From Dichotomocladium elegans (lineage: Eukaryota > Mucoromycota > Mucoromycetes > Mucorales > Lichtheimiaceae), in assembly GCA_025716815.1 (NCBI GenBank), contig JAIXMN010000009.1, forward strand, positions 434,001-498,000: 64,000 bases of DNA. The letters are read 5' to 3'. Both the position numbers and the translations under genes were made by a program. Position 1 is the stretch's first letter. Every line of letters starts with the position of its first letter. Below, in pieces: positions 21,744 through 33,523 of the stretch. The notes beneath the pieces were generated by a model, which saw nothing but the letters and a program-made list of their open reading frames with translations, did no database searches and was not told the origin of the DNA.

Positions 21744-23823
21744 TTAATTGATGCGTTTTTCGTAGGATGTCCAAAGTTTTTCACGTAGAAGGAACTTCTG
21801 ATATTTGCCTGTTATCCACCACATGGAGCAATATACCAATTAGTATCGCCACTATATTATGATGGGATCCAGCTGACCTGTGCTTGTCTTCGGTATAGAA
21901 TCTGTGAATATAACCCTGGATGGGCATTTGTAACCAGCAAGGTTCTTCCTGCAATGTGTAATAACCTGGTCTACCGTCGCATGATTATTTGGTCTGAGGA
22001 CCACAAAAGCCCAAGGTCTTTCACCCCATTTATCATCAGGGCCGCCGATAATGGCACTAAGTATTACGCGAGATGACAAAGAACCGGTGATTATTATCCC
22101 GACAAAAACTGCTTCTTAAATTCCCAGTCCAGAAAACTTACCATTCCGACACGACATCCATTTTAAGGATCGCAGCCTCGACTTCGATTGAGCTGATATT
22201 CTCCCCGCCAGATACGATTACATCCTTTGATCGGTCAACAATCTCGACTGCACCATCTGGATGACGCACCGCCAGATCTCCTGTCCAGAACACGCCGCCT
22301 CGAAAAGCCTTCTTCGTTTCTTCTGGGTCATTATAATACCCATGCATCGTTGTGTTACCGCTGACACAGATTTCTCCAACATGTTTCCCGTCGGGCTTAA
22401 CATCGGTGCCTGTCTCACGATCAAGCACACGAAGCTCATCAACAATGGCGTGGTTGTATCCTTGGCGAGCGACTAGTTCAGAATGATCTTCAGGTGAATA
22501 GCTCTCTAGGGAAACTGCATCGTAAGTCGCACTCGTAGGGCCATATGTTTCCGTCAATCCGTAGAGATGTGTAGGCTCAATATTCAAAGAACGCAAGCGT
22601 CGAATATGGGTACTTGATAAAGCTGCACCTATTTATATACAGACGGTTAGTTATTTATCCCCCACCCATTCCGTTGCATATATCTTTTAAATATCTTCCG
22701 TACCTCCACCAAAAGTGAGCACCTTTTGCTCAAGACGCACTGCATCCTTGTGATTACAAATTTCATTTTGAACTGTTGGTGCTCCACAATAATGCGTAAT
22801 GCCTTGTTCCTTGAAGAGGCGCCATATTAACGAATAATCGATTGAATTTAGCATTACTTGCTTGGCTGAGAGATAAGTTAGGCCACATAATCAGCTGGTG
22901 TATTTTCCAATACCATGAGGAGCTTTTAAAAAGCTTACCACCGGCGGCCACCAGCGCCCACGGAAAGCTCCATCCATTACAATGAAACATAGGCAGTGTC
23001 CACAGATAAACGGTTTCGGGTGTTAATCTAGTAGTAATGCACATCGAGATTCCGTTCATATAGCAGCCGCGGTACGAGACCATCACACCTTTTGGACGCC
23101 CGGTAGATCCAGAGGTATAGTTGAGCGAAATGATACTATTTTCATCTTCTACCAAGGGAAGGTCGTTCCAGGCAATCTGTGGCTTTGTGCGAGCGAGAAG
23201 CTCCTCATACGGGCAAGGCGGGTCGCTTTTATTTTGGGACCCTGCCACTTCTATCCGTTTAAGCCTACCCAGCGCTTCTGGTGACACTCTTGCGAGCAGC
23301 TCTTGCTGAGCAATCAACACTGTTGCTCCCGAGTGTTCAAGAATATAATCGATCTCGGGAGCTGTCAACCGTGTATTGAGCGGGACTAGCACACCACCTG
23401 CAGAAGGTACGCCAAATTTACAGTCCAGAAAGGCCGGCACATTCTGAAGTAGAATCGCAACACGGTCACCAGGCTTGACACCAAAATTAACGATCAAAAC
23501 ATTGGCAAGACGATGGACACGGTCGGCAAAGATGCTGTAGGTATAGCTGCGGTCACCATGGACGACGGCCGTTTTGTTCGCGTACACTACGGCACTGCGG
23601 AGCAGGAATCGAATTGGATTCAGAGGAGTCAAATATGGTACCTGGCCAGGGCGTCGATGTAATCGGACTGTTTGTGTAATACCCCAAACAATCAGTTATG
23701 TTATCACAGCAACGCTATGTCAAAATACTTGCGCTTCTCAAAGGCAGGTGTATATTCATCAGATTGTGAAAGGTGTTTGGCAACAGCCCTAAGGCGGTTG
23801 GTTGCTGAAAATTGGTGAGACAT
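21744..23823 (-). CDS. Acyl-CoA synthetase (AMP-forming), peroxisomal, copy 2
   Basis: Six exons: 23823..23733, 23667..22939, 22865..22704, 22628..22142, 22056..21878, 21808..21744; 570 residues. Exons 2, 3, 4 and 5 are 729, 162, 487 and 179 nt, exactly as in copy 1, so the pair arose by tandem duplication. Motifs: YTSGSTGRPKGVM, YGLTETYGP, TGDLAVRHPDGAVEIVDRSKD and, across the last intron, TSTGKYQKF. Residues 10-18, RLRAVAKHL, again match PTS2; the C-terminus KRIN is not PTS1. Intron 1 appears to use a GC donor (GCAAGT) where copy 1 has GTGAGC; both splice in phase 1 to give FEKLR. Substrate specificity may differ between copies but cannot be read here. Confidence 0.92.
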
Positions 23824-25912
23824 TAGCCAAAAAGAAAGGCGAGTAGATGCCAGCCGCTTTTAAAAGCAGGCTATCCAAGTAGTTCGGATGTGCCATTTCA
23901 CCGTGAGATGATGCGACCTTGTGTAACAAAATGGCGATTTTTTTTTAGGTCTTAATGATCGAACAGAAGGAAGAGCAACCCCTCAATGTCATGACAATGA
24001 GGAAGTGTTCTCTGGTCTTCAAAGAAATTAAGTACTTATAGGTTGTATGCGCCTCTTTATGTGGTATCCTCCATCATAACTTTTCCATTTTATATGTTAG
24101 ATACGGATCGCAACGAAGTTTATTAGACGGAGAAGATCAATACATCTTTTTTTAAAAGATATCCGAAATCAGAGTAACGCATCCTACCATAATCTCGGAG
24201 TTCATGAAATGCACACGTACGTGCGTATATCTATAACCATTATGACACCAGCCTGGTTCCTCGCTATTCCGGTCAAGTTTGCCCTTCATCAAGTTTCATG
24301 CAGGCAATGACCGATGACTCTGTAAACCGGGAACCAGTCGGACCTTTCAGAAGACACCGGTTTATAAAAATGCATTATATGTCGCCGCTTTATTCACTGA
24401 GCAAGGATTAAAGGATTTTATAGAACGATTGGCGAAAGCACGAGCTTACACCTTCAAAACTTGCTACCCGCACAGTTCAGAAGACCATTACAGACAGAAG
24501 AAAAAAGTTGATATATTTATATAATATCATCTATATCCAAAAATACAGCTCATCCAAAATATCGATCTATCTACTTCACTAAAACCAAGATCTAATGTTA
24601 CACCAGATCTTTGAATTAAGTGTAATGGCCAGATACAATCAACATCTAGATGATCATTGTGAGTTTTACGTCTACCCCGCTCTAACTTACTGCTCCAGAA
24701 AACCTCAATGTTGGTTGCCGAGATAGGAGGAGATATATATGCGGAAAAACAGAGAGGATACCATGACACATATTTTGGCTTATTATCGTCGTTCAACTAT
24801 CGCGAAACACAAGTGCAGCGGATCAGGTTAGACCACAGCCCAGTGCCCCGCTTTTAGCTATACTATTTGAGTATCGGTCGCATTATCCTGTGATGACAAG
24901 GCTTCCAGCTTGCTTATGGCAGCCGTGCCCGATAACGGTGATAGTAATCTTGTAAAAAAGGAACCAAACAAATAGACTGAAGAGGTCAAAAGAAAGAAGT
25001 AATCGAACTGCCTGACCAATATACTTTCACATTTGGTTTTCGAGTATTGGACGCATTCACTAAAGTATTTATACTGTACCTACTGTAAGCACTGTTTTGA
25101 TATTTTTATCCCGAAGTATTGGATCTGTTGGACTTGAAGCTTTTTCGTAGTATCCTCAAGAACGTTTGCGATGAAGTCTCCCGGCTCGCACTTAAGAGCT
25201 CTGTGCTGACATCGATGTCATTCCTGGAAGATAACATCACCACCATCGATGCAGCGTAACTGTATTATGAGAGAGTCTAGACGTAGAATACGAGAGTTAT
25301 GCAAACCACTATGGGGGCATGAAATCCAGCCGGGTAGTCCCGCTGAACTCGTAAACGGCTATTGCTTTCTCTTTCTCTAAAACCAGCATGTTAATGTAGC
25401 TATAGAACGCATAGAACCATATCACATTATCCTCTTGATAGCAGACAAGATATATGCAACTTGTTTTATATTGACTATTGTCTCCTTTGACCGGAAACAC
25501 AAGATTGTTAGCATCTAACCAACCAATCCCTCCAAATTAGCGACTAGCTCGACACCAAAGCTTATCCAGATGTTCACTTGGCAAATAACCACAGCGGATC
25601 GTTGGATGTAGCCCCAAAGATTAGAGAATTGTCTGACTTGCGAATAGACACATCGTTCCTTTATTTATCAAATCATGGCTCTTCAGATGTTTCCTTTTGT
25701 CTATCTTATCCATTGTGACGTCACTGTAGGAGATCTCGGTGCTTAATGCGAAGGTGAGACAATGTCTAGTGGAAGTTTCATTGTTTATAACTTTGGATTG
25801 ATCTACCGTCTTTCTTTTCTAGATCGGTGGCTGTGGAAGTTTCCTGTTGCAGTTTATGAAGCCTGATACCGGGATTGGTCTTAAGATTGTCCCTTGTGAT
25901 TTTCTGACTGAT
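23824..25912. other. gene-free stretch
   Basis: AT-rich. One short open stretch on the plus strand (about 25118-25260, ending in IDAA then stop) looks coding-like but has no recognisable family. Nothing else is supported. Confidence 0.45.
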
Positions 25913-28630
25913 ATCACTACGGACAGATCTCTCATTGCTATGTCTCAAATAAAGAAGGAATGAGTTTAGAGCACCTAACACGATATCGAGCGAGTGAAGA
26001 GTGTGATTCGGCATCCTGATCGCCTGATTCTTATCCAGGCATACACGTGCATACCTATACGTACGCACAAACTACACCAATCTGACAAAGTTTGATTAGA
26101 GTGATTGCTTTATTAATACATTAAAATGAAATAATAGAGATCGGTCATTGAGATGCTGGAGTGCGTTTCCCAACGATTAGATACAATAAGAGCCTCTCAT
26201 GTGGCACCCAATAAAAAGGAGAGCAGGCTATTTGAGTGCAATACTGCTATAAAGCAGGAGAGAGAGAGCCTTGTTTCCACAGAGACGATGGCCTTGTTTG
26301 CAAGCAGAGGAGGGTCTTGTTTTGAAGAAGAATATGTCTTTGGTCCTATGACAGGAGTCAGTCTTGTCCATTAACAGACGGAAAAGAGGTGCTTACTTTG
26401 ATATGGAAGCATAGACGGCAGGCAATGGTTGGGATCTAATATGACGTGGCGATCCCAGACATGAAAGGAACCTGGCTGATAGCAGGAACTTTCACTGCAG
26501 GAACCTGCTGCCACGACAAGCGTCTAGCCTACGGCTTGCGGTTCGCCGCCCAACAGGTATACAGCTACACGTTGGCTGCGTCCAGAGAGCCTCACATGTG
26601 GCACTCAATAAAAAGAAAAGTAGGCCACCTGAGTGCAGTACTGCTATAAAGCAGGAGAGAGTCTTGCTTCCAAAGAGACAATGGCCTTGTTTCCGAGAGA
26701 GGGAGGGTCTTGTTTCCAAGCAGAGGACAGTCTTGTCTCCAAGAGGAAAAGGGTCTTGCATCCAGAAAGAAAGAGGCTGCTTTGTTTTAAGCCTGGTCAA
26801 TACCAGCCGCCACAGGAGAGAAGGTGCCTCCTTTGGATCTGTTCTTGTTGCACAATGGAGAGGGGTTTATTGCGTGCGTCGCTCAAATGACGACAATGGA
26901 CCAAGCAATTGCAGCAGCATTATTAAAATGGACGATGTAGGTAAAGAAGAGTGAAGGAGCGTGCGGGACGTGTGAAAACAGGGATGTGCACCTTTTATTT
27001 CGAGCATGCTTTAACGTCATTGGATTAACAACTTTCCTACTTGCTTTTTCACGTGATGCTGCTCAAAATTGATGTTCCAACCGTATCGCATCACGCCTAA
27101 TCCAACCGTGCGCTTATCGAAAAAGGCGAAATATCCTCCAATGTATACACCGGCTATCTTCACCAAGTACGATACGCTTCTTTTTCTCTAAGATGAACCA
27201 ACATGAAAGAAGAAATGAAGTAACCGCCTGCATGCGACGAGATGACCTTTCCAAAAGCAGTAAGGGTCATGCGTTGACGGATTCAGCCGCCGCTTCGGAA
27301 TGGTTGCCGGCACCGTTACCTACTTCTTTTCTGCTTTCATGTTGCTTCATCTCAGAAAAAAAGGAAGCATATCATAGTTGGTGAAGATAGCCGGTGTATA
27401 CATTGAAGGATATTTCGCCTTTTTCGATAAGCGCACGGTTGGATTAGGCGTGATGCGATACGGTTGGAACATCAATTTTGAGCAGCATCACGTGAAAAGC
27501 AAGTAGGAAAGTTGTTAATCCAATGACGTTAAAGCATGCTCGAAATAAAAGGTGCACATCCCTGTTTTCACACGTCCCGCACGCTCCTTCACTCTTCTTT
27601 ACCTACATCGTCCATTTTAATAATGCTGCTGCAATTGCTTGGTCCATTGTCGTCATTTGAGCGACGCACGCAATAAACCCCTCTCCATTGTGCAACAAGA
27701 ACAGATCCAAAGGAGGCACCTTCTCTCCTGTGGCGGCTGGTATTGACCAGGCTTAAAACAAAGCAGCCTCTTTCTTTCTGGATGCAAGACCCTTTTCCTC
27801 TTGGAGACAAGACTGTCCTCTGCTTGGAAACAAGACCCTCCCTCTCTCGGAAACAAGGCCATTGTCTCTTTGGAAGCAAGACTCTCTCCTGCTTTATAGC
27901 AGTACTGCACTCAGGTGGCCTACTTTTCTTTTTATTGAGTGCCACATGTGAGGCTCTCTGGACGCAGCCAACGTGTAGCTGTATACCTGTTGGGCGGCGA
28001 ACCGCAAGCCGTAGGCTAGACGCTTGTCGTGGCAGCAGGTTCCTGCAGTGAAAGTTCCTGCTATCAGCCAGGTTCCTTTCATGTCTGGGATCGCCACGTC
28101 ATATTAGATCCCAACCATTGCCTGCCGTCTATGCTTCCATATCAAAGTAAGCACCTCTTTTCCGTCTGTTAATGGACAAGACTGACTCCTGTCATAGGAC
28201 CAAAGACATATTCTTCTTCAAAACAAGACCCTCCTCTGCTTGCAAACAAGGCCATCGTCTCTGTGGAAACAAGGCTCTCTCTCTCCTGCTTTATAACAGT
28301 ATTGCACTCAAATAGCCTGCTCTCCTTTTTATTGGGTGCCACATGAGAGGCTCTTATTGTATCTAATCGTTGGGAAACGCACTCCAGCATCTCAATGACC
28401 GATCTCTATTATTTCATTTTAATGTATTAATAAAGCAATCACTCTAATCAAACTTTGTCAGATTGGTGTAGTTTGTGCGTACGTATAGGTATGCACGTGT
28501 ATGCCTGGATAAGAATCAGGCGATCAGGATGCCGAATCACACTCTTCACTCGCTCGATATCGTGTTAGGTACTCTAAACTCATTCCTTCTTTATTTGAGA
28601 CATAGCAATGAGAGATCTGTCCGTAGTGAT
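25913..28630. repeat. 2.7-kb near-perfect palindrome (inverted repeat)
   Basis: The left arm (about 25913-27226) and right arm (about 27310-28630) are reverse complements with mirror coordinates summing to about 54543. The 118-, 102-, 85- and 67-residue frames inside the arms are identical on the two strands; a 73-residue frame differs at one residue. Identity is near complete in the outer 1.2 kb and falls in the last about 70 bp before a unique about 85 bp spacer. The flanking sequences differ. No transposase or recognised protein is encoded. It may be a foldback element or an inverted duplication. Confidence 0.92.
26192..26740. repeat. diverged direct repeats within the left palindrome arm
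   Basis: About 150 bp around 26192-26340 and 26583-26740 share the order CATGTGGCAC, CAATAAAAAG, GAGTGCA-TACTGCTATAAAGC, GAGAGA, CTTGTTTCC. The copies have diverged by perhaps 15-20 percent. Both are mirrored in the right arm (about 27803-28351). Confidence 0.75.
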
Positions 28631-28807
28631 GTCCTTTTTTGACACACGGGGGGGGTGGCATTCTGCTGGGTTACGCGTTTGTTTCACGTTACACGCACAG
28701 CTAATTCAAAATCGCAGGCCCAGCTCATCGGCTCTCTTCAGCGGCCCGCTCTTTCTGTCACTTTATTCGTATTCCTCCTTTGCAATCGGCTGTTATTCCA
28801 TCGGGTT

Positions 28808-29931
28808 ATGGGCACGGGAACGCGCCAAATCCGTAGCCCTCAAAAAAGTTCGTCATCCAAGTACGATTTTGTTAAAGTGCGTGTTCATCTCAACGATCAC
28901 TACTATGTCCTCTCACGATTTCTCCTGTCGCGCATGCTGACGGCCTCGCGGATTGATTATGGTCATGCTCTACGAATTGCGCTGGATCTTAAGAAACGGC
29001 TGGTCGATAAAGGCGAGCTGGATGTATCTCAAGAAGCACTGCAACATGAACTATTTAGGCTTTTGAAGGAGCACGGATATGATTCAGAACATGTTCAGTG
29101 GTACAGAACCCTGGAAAGGTAAAAAAAAAAAAAAAAAGAAAAACGAGAAGATTATATAAAAGTTGTCTAAATATCAACGGATGCTAGTTTCCATCATCAA
29201 AGAATACCCCTTGTGGTGCTGATTGCAGGTACAGGTTGTACAGGGAAGTCGACTATTGCCACCGGGCTCTCGGAACGTTTGAATCTGTCTTCCGTGCTCA
29301 ATACAGAAGTCATTTATGATTTGACACACACGATCATCGAGTGAGTGTTTCCATAAAAATGTGGCTAGAAGCAGCTCTCTGATTGAGCATTCCCGCTCTT
29401 TTTTAGTGGCAAATTGCCTCCACGGTTATGGACAACGGGTGGTGATTTCAAAGCAACGGTTGTCAAAGAATCACATCTTGTCTGCAAAGGTACAAGAGAA
29501 AAAGGAAGTGGCGTGTGCTATTACTTACTTCTCGCCATAAAGGTTTGAACGCAGATTTATGCAAAACAATTGAAGAGGGTAAATCCATCATCATTGAAGG
29601 TTCTCTCGTCAGTCACTTGCTGCTGGACCACGTACACCAATCCGTCCGACAGCTCAACAAGGATGTCGTTGTCGCCCCTTTTGTTTTGATAATAGACGAA
29701 AGAGACCAGCAGCGAATGACTACAACAGACGACTCTCCTGAATCCGCAGAACGCATTGCTCAATATCAAACGTATCTGATAGCCGAAAACCAGGCACGCA
29801 TTGATCGGGGTCAACCTAGCTTCCATGCCATGCATATTGATATTGAAGCGATTCAATCCACCATTGATGCCATGCAGGCAATGATTCTCGACCAAATTGC
29901 AAATCAAGTTGCCAAAAAAGCAATGTCGTAA
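28808..29931 (+). CDS. LPA1 / 2-phosphoglycerate-kinase-like P-loop protein
   Basis: Four exons (28808..29118, 29188..29340, 29407..29489, 29543..29931) give 311 residues. The N-terminal part (KYDFVKVRV, YYVLSRFLLSRMLTA, RLVDKGELDVSQEALQHELF) matches the ATP-cone-like domain that precedes the kinase in plant LPA1 proteins. It is followed by the P-loop GTGCTGKST in exon 2 and the block GKSIIIEGSLVSHLLLD, which corresponds to a conserved LPA1 motif. The plant protein affects seed phytic acid; archaeal relatives phosphorylate 2-phosphoglycerate. The fungal role is unknown; a link to inositol-phosphate or phosphoglycerate metabolism is only inferred. It is shorter than the plant protein. The start was chosen as the ATG at 28808; the frame is open further upstream almost to the palindrome end. 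The first intron begins with a long A run. Confidence 0.85.
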
Positions 29932-30097
29932 TGAACCAAGAATGATGCGCCCGTGTTCTTTTTCGTTCAATATAATTATTTCAAAATGGATGCAAAGAAT
30001 GCTGTTGCTTTTGAATGGCAAAGGATGCAAGTAGGGAATAGGAGTAGTGTGTGGGCGGTAGATTCGAAGTAAGAACTAGCCGGTGGTGGGGTCTCCT

Positions 30098-30757
30098 TTA
30101 CTGGTTCATTTGGTAGCCGTTCTCGACAAATTGCTCGTCCTCATCCACAGGTTCGGAGGGCTCTTCTTCAATCATGGTCTCCAAGAAGAACTCAGCCACT
30201 TTCTCATGGCTGTGTTGTTGGGCTTCGTAAATTGGCGTCTTTTCTGATTTGTTCTTGATCTACTTTACCGTTGAGACTTTGCCGTCACACTTTCATTGGG
30301 TTTTCTCTCGCTTTTTATTTTATCTACCTTGCAGTCAGCACCAGCTTGTACTAGCAGCTTAACCACAGCCAAGTGGCCGTTCAGGGCAGCCCAATGAAGC
30401 GGCGTGTTGCCTTCCGCATTCTGGACATTGCTAAATGCCTTGATCTCCGTTGGCTTCCAGGCCTTAAGCTGTTCAATAATATACTCAACAACGTCTGGAT
30501 AAAGGTGACAATGAGTTTCTCTCACGATCGTCTATATGTGCAATTTGGGGAAAAGGAGGTTTTGGGATAAAGGGCGTGTCAGACACTGGCATACCAGCGT
30601 GATTGTTGGCCGAAGCCATGTGCAAAGGGGTGTTGCCCAAATCGTTCTTTTCAATCAAATATTCGGGACCGACATTGGTAGCTTTAAGATCGTCGAGTTC
30701 GCCATAGCGTGCGCAGTAGATCACGTCCTCGAGAATTTCCTGATTGACACCAGACAT
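30098..30757 (-). CDS. YAR1: Yar1-type ankyrin-repeat protein
   Basis: Three exons (30757..30595, 30494..30328, 30259..30098) encode 163 residues. The N-terminus begins with a short helix-rich region (EDVIYCARYGELDDLK), followed by ankyrin repeats with NTPLHMASANNHAG and NTPLHWAALNGHLAVVKLLVQAGAD. Then come a degenerate repeat (KTPIYEAQQHSHEKVAEFFLE) and an acidic tail. This order and size match yeast Yar1, the dedicated chaperone that holds the ribosomal protein Rps3 until assembly into the 40S subunit, in cytoplasm and nucleus. The yeast protein is about 200 residues with a longer tail. It is convergent with the LPA1-like gene, 166 bp apart. Confidence 0.88.
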
Positions 30758-33523
30758 GACGTTGCAATAAGAGTAAGAATTTTTTTTTTGGGAACCTTGC
30801 AAGGGAAAAAAAATCTCATTGTTGCTCCGGTCAACCCCGCCCGATTCATTTGCACCTATTTACAGTTTATCCACTCCTAGTGCATGTCATCCACGATGCT
30901 GCTTTATTTCGTATGGCAAGCCACAGCACTCAGTTGAATGATGCACCTAGACAGATAGACCTTTCCGGCTGGTCAAGGTCGCGTAATATTAGTGTGGATA
31001 TGTCAAAGGTGGAAAACATAGGGCATGTCAAGGCCTCTACTCCAATAAGGCAATTCCCCGGAAGGGTAGATCAGCACCCCCAAAGAAGTTAGCATAGATA
31101 TTAAGTCCCCGTAGATGCGAGAGAGGATCTGACCTGTTCCTCAATACGGGTGGATAAGTGAAATGAACCAACCGAGAGTTTGAAGTCAATCGGGAGACCA
31201 ACAGAGGAAATTGAGCAGCAGAGATTATGCTAGGCATCGCATGTGAGGAGCTAGAAACAATAAGTGCAACGCATATTGAAAGATGAAAGTGATACATAGG
31301 TGCGTTGGGTTTGTAAGGTTAATGCTGTGGGCAGACGAAGGACGATGGCCAGCGCGATTGAGATGAGGCGGAAGCAGGCGAGGCTGTAAATAAAGTGGAA
31401 AGATAGCGACTGTGAATGTTGAGCTAACTATGCAGCTGATCAAGGAGCTTCAGTGAGGATGATGAACCTCATAGTTTTATTTGCAGCCACATCCGTAGCA
31501 ACAAAAATCATGAGTATTATGGTAATCAAATAAACCATAGCTTCTCATTTCAGAATCGAATACATTGCACCGGTGAGGGCAGAACAAACGAGGTTTGATA
31601 TAGCAGTGTGGAAACATAGCACCCAAAACAACTCTCGAGGGGTGAGTATGTCGGACTCACATCTTATATACATAACCATTGGTATAAAAACAGGGAGCAT
31701 CTACAGTAAGAGCTGGATTACAGGAATCATAAATCGAGTGGTAGGATGAGTGCTGGAGGGAATGGTCAAAATTCTTCTGTTAGATGGCTGTCTGAAAATA
31801 TGCTTTGCAAAAGACACATAATTCACTCACGATTCATGTCTATCTGATACCTACAATGGATATGAGGGGGAAAGGGCTGGATGAATAGGAACTGGCAGTA
31901 TAGTATCAAGCGGCCGTGAGGGAGGGAGGTTGACGAAAGTCGGTAGTTTCTTCCGGCAAGATTGTAAACAAAATGCTGTGTTCAGGAACCAACCCCTTGC
32001 TGAGGAGATGCTAAATACGGCGTTATCGAGGAATTGCCAGTGAATACATGCTAAATTGACGAATTAATGTTCGCATGTTGAAAACTTGATTGAAAAAAAG
32101 GGATGGATAGTACAAGCATCATGGATAGAACAAAAACTTAGGACTTTTTATTTTGTCTTCGAACTGAATGAAAAAAGCTAATGGGTCAGCATCACTGAGC
32201 TGAATGGATCGAAATAACCGCGGCGGATGATTTAACCTGAGAAATGGAAGTATATGTCCATGCCGAAGAGGTTGGTAAGTATTGTGAGGACAGTTGGAGT
32301 ATGAAAGGTCTCAAATACATCTATAATATAGACAACGTATTACCTTAGTCGTGGCGCGCATTCGAGAACCATCAGCCCGAAAAAGAATGCATTGGGAATT
32401 AGGAAGTTCTCGTCAGGACAGGACCGTAAACTAAGTACCCACCCTCAAACCTAAATAGTTCTTTTTAGCTTAGCCCAGAAAGAGAAAAAGGATTGTTTAT
32501 TAATCTTATTTTCTTTTTCTTCACTTCCATATGTCCGGAAGTATGTACATGAGAGAGATAGCCTTGCAGAATAAGAAGGATTATTAGGTATAATAATTGC
32601 TGGATAGACGGGCTAGACGCAAAGTTCATCTTTGTCAAAGAAATAGCAATTCGCTTACACAAGAAAGAAAACATCCCGGAAGATCTTGGCTTTGCGCCGT
32701 CTTTCACGATAACTAGATACGCCACTGCTGCGGGTGCAACCTAATTATCCATGGCACACGTTTCCCTTTATCGCGATTGGCTATGGGACCAGATCCTGGG
32801 GCCCAAGGTGAGATCTGTGTGATGTCATTCGACAAAAGAAGAAAACACCTCCCGTCGCTAAAGAGAAAAGGAGACCAAAAAGGGACGTGCAGAGTTACAC
32901 GATATTCTCAATGCATCTGTGCGCGTATCAGGGATATGTGAAGGATCTGGTTTGCAACTGACAAAAGCCCATGAGCTTATTTTTTTTTTTGCCAAAGCGC
33001 AGAATGTTGTGTTGTACAAACTTATTTCCACACGGAAGGGGGTGGGGAGATCTCTTTCAGGTGTAATGTGTAGGTGTCGATGACTTGAAGACAATAGGCA
33101 TATTTATTACATAGATTTGTATCTGTAGAGGGCGAGTCATTGTAGATGATTAAGCAGGTGAAATACTACAATTGGCTGGGGTTGTATAGCAAGTAATTTA
33201 ATAAGTCTAAAAGGCAAATAAATATCATTCTAAGAAGTTGAGGTATGTATGCTGGAAAAATGAGAAGAAAAAGACAAGAAATAGTGGGGGGAGGGACACA
33301 CCATGGTTGTACAAGTAAAAATGCAACTTTGAAGAGAGGAGGATAAGGTCTAACATAGATTGAGGAAGAAGAAGACGACGTTGAGGGTGAGCTTAAGAAC
33401 CGATAGAAAAAGGAGGATGTCATGTAGATGAAAAAAAAGGATAATGATTAGGACAATCTAGATAAGTTGAATGAGAAAGATGCGTAATAGGAATGAGCGG
33501 GAGGAAGAACCAGGAATGAAGGT
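30758..33523. other. gene-free stretch
   Basis: About 2.8 kb of AT-rich sequence. Short frames on both strands show no domain and poor codon character. The part next to 33523 is the 3' flank of the HMG-box gene. Confidence 0.45.

Noticed and set aside
26492..28097. Paired open frames of 67-118 codons in the palindrome arms taken as genes
   Set aside because: Three frames on two strands overlap there, none shows a domain, and identity on both sides simply follows from the inverted repeat.
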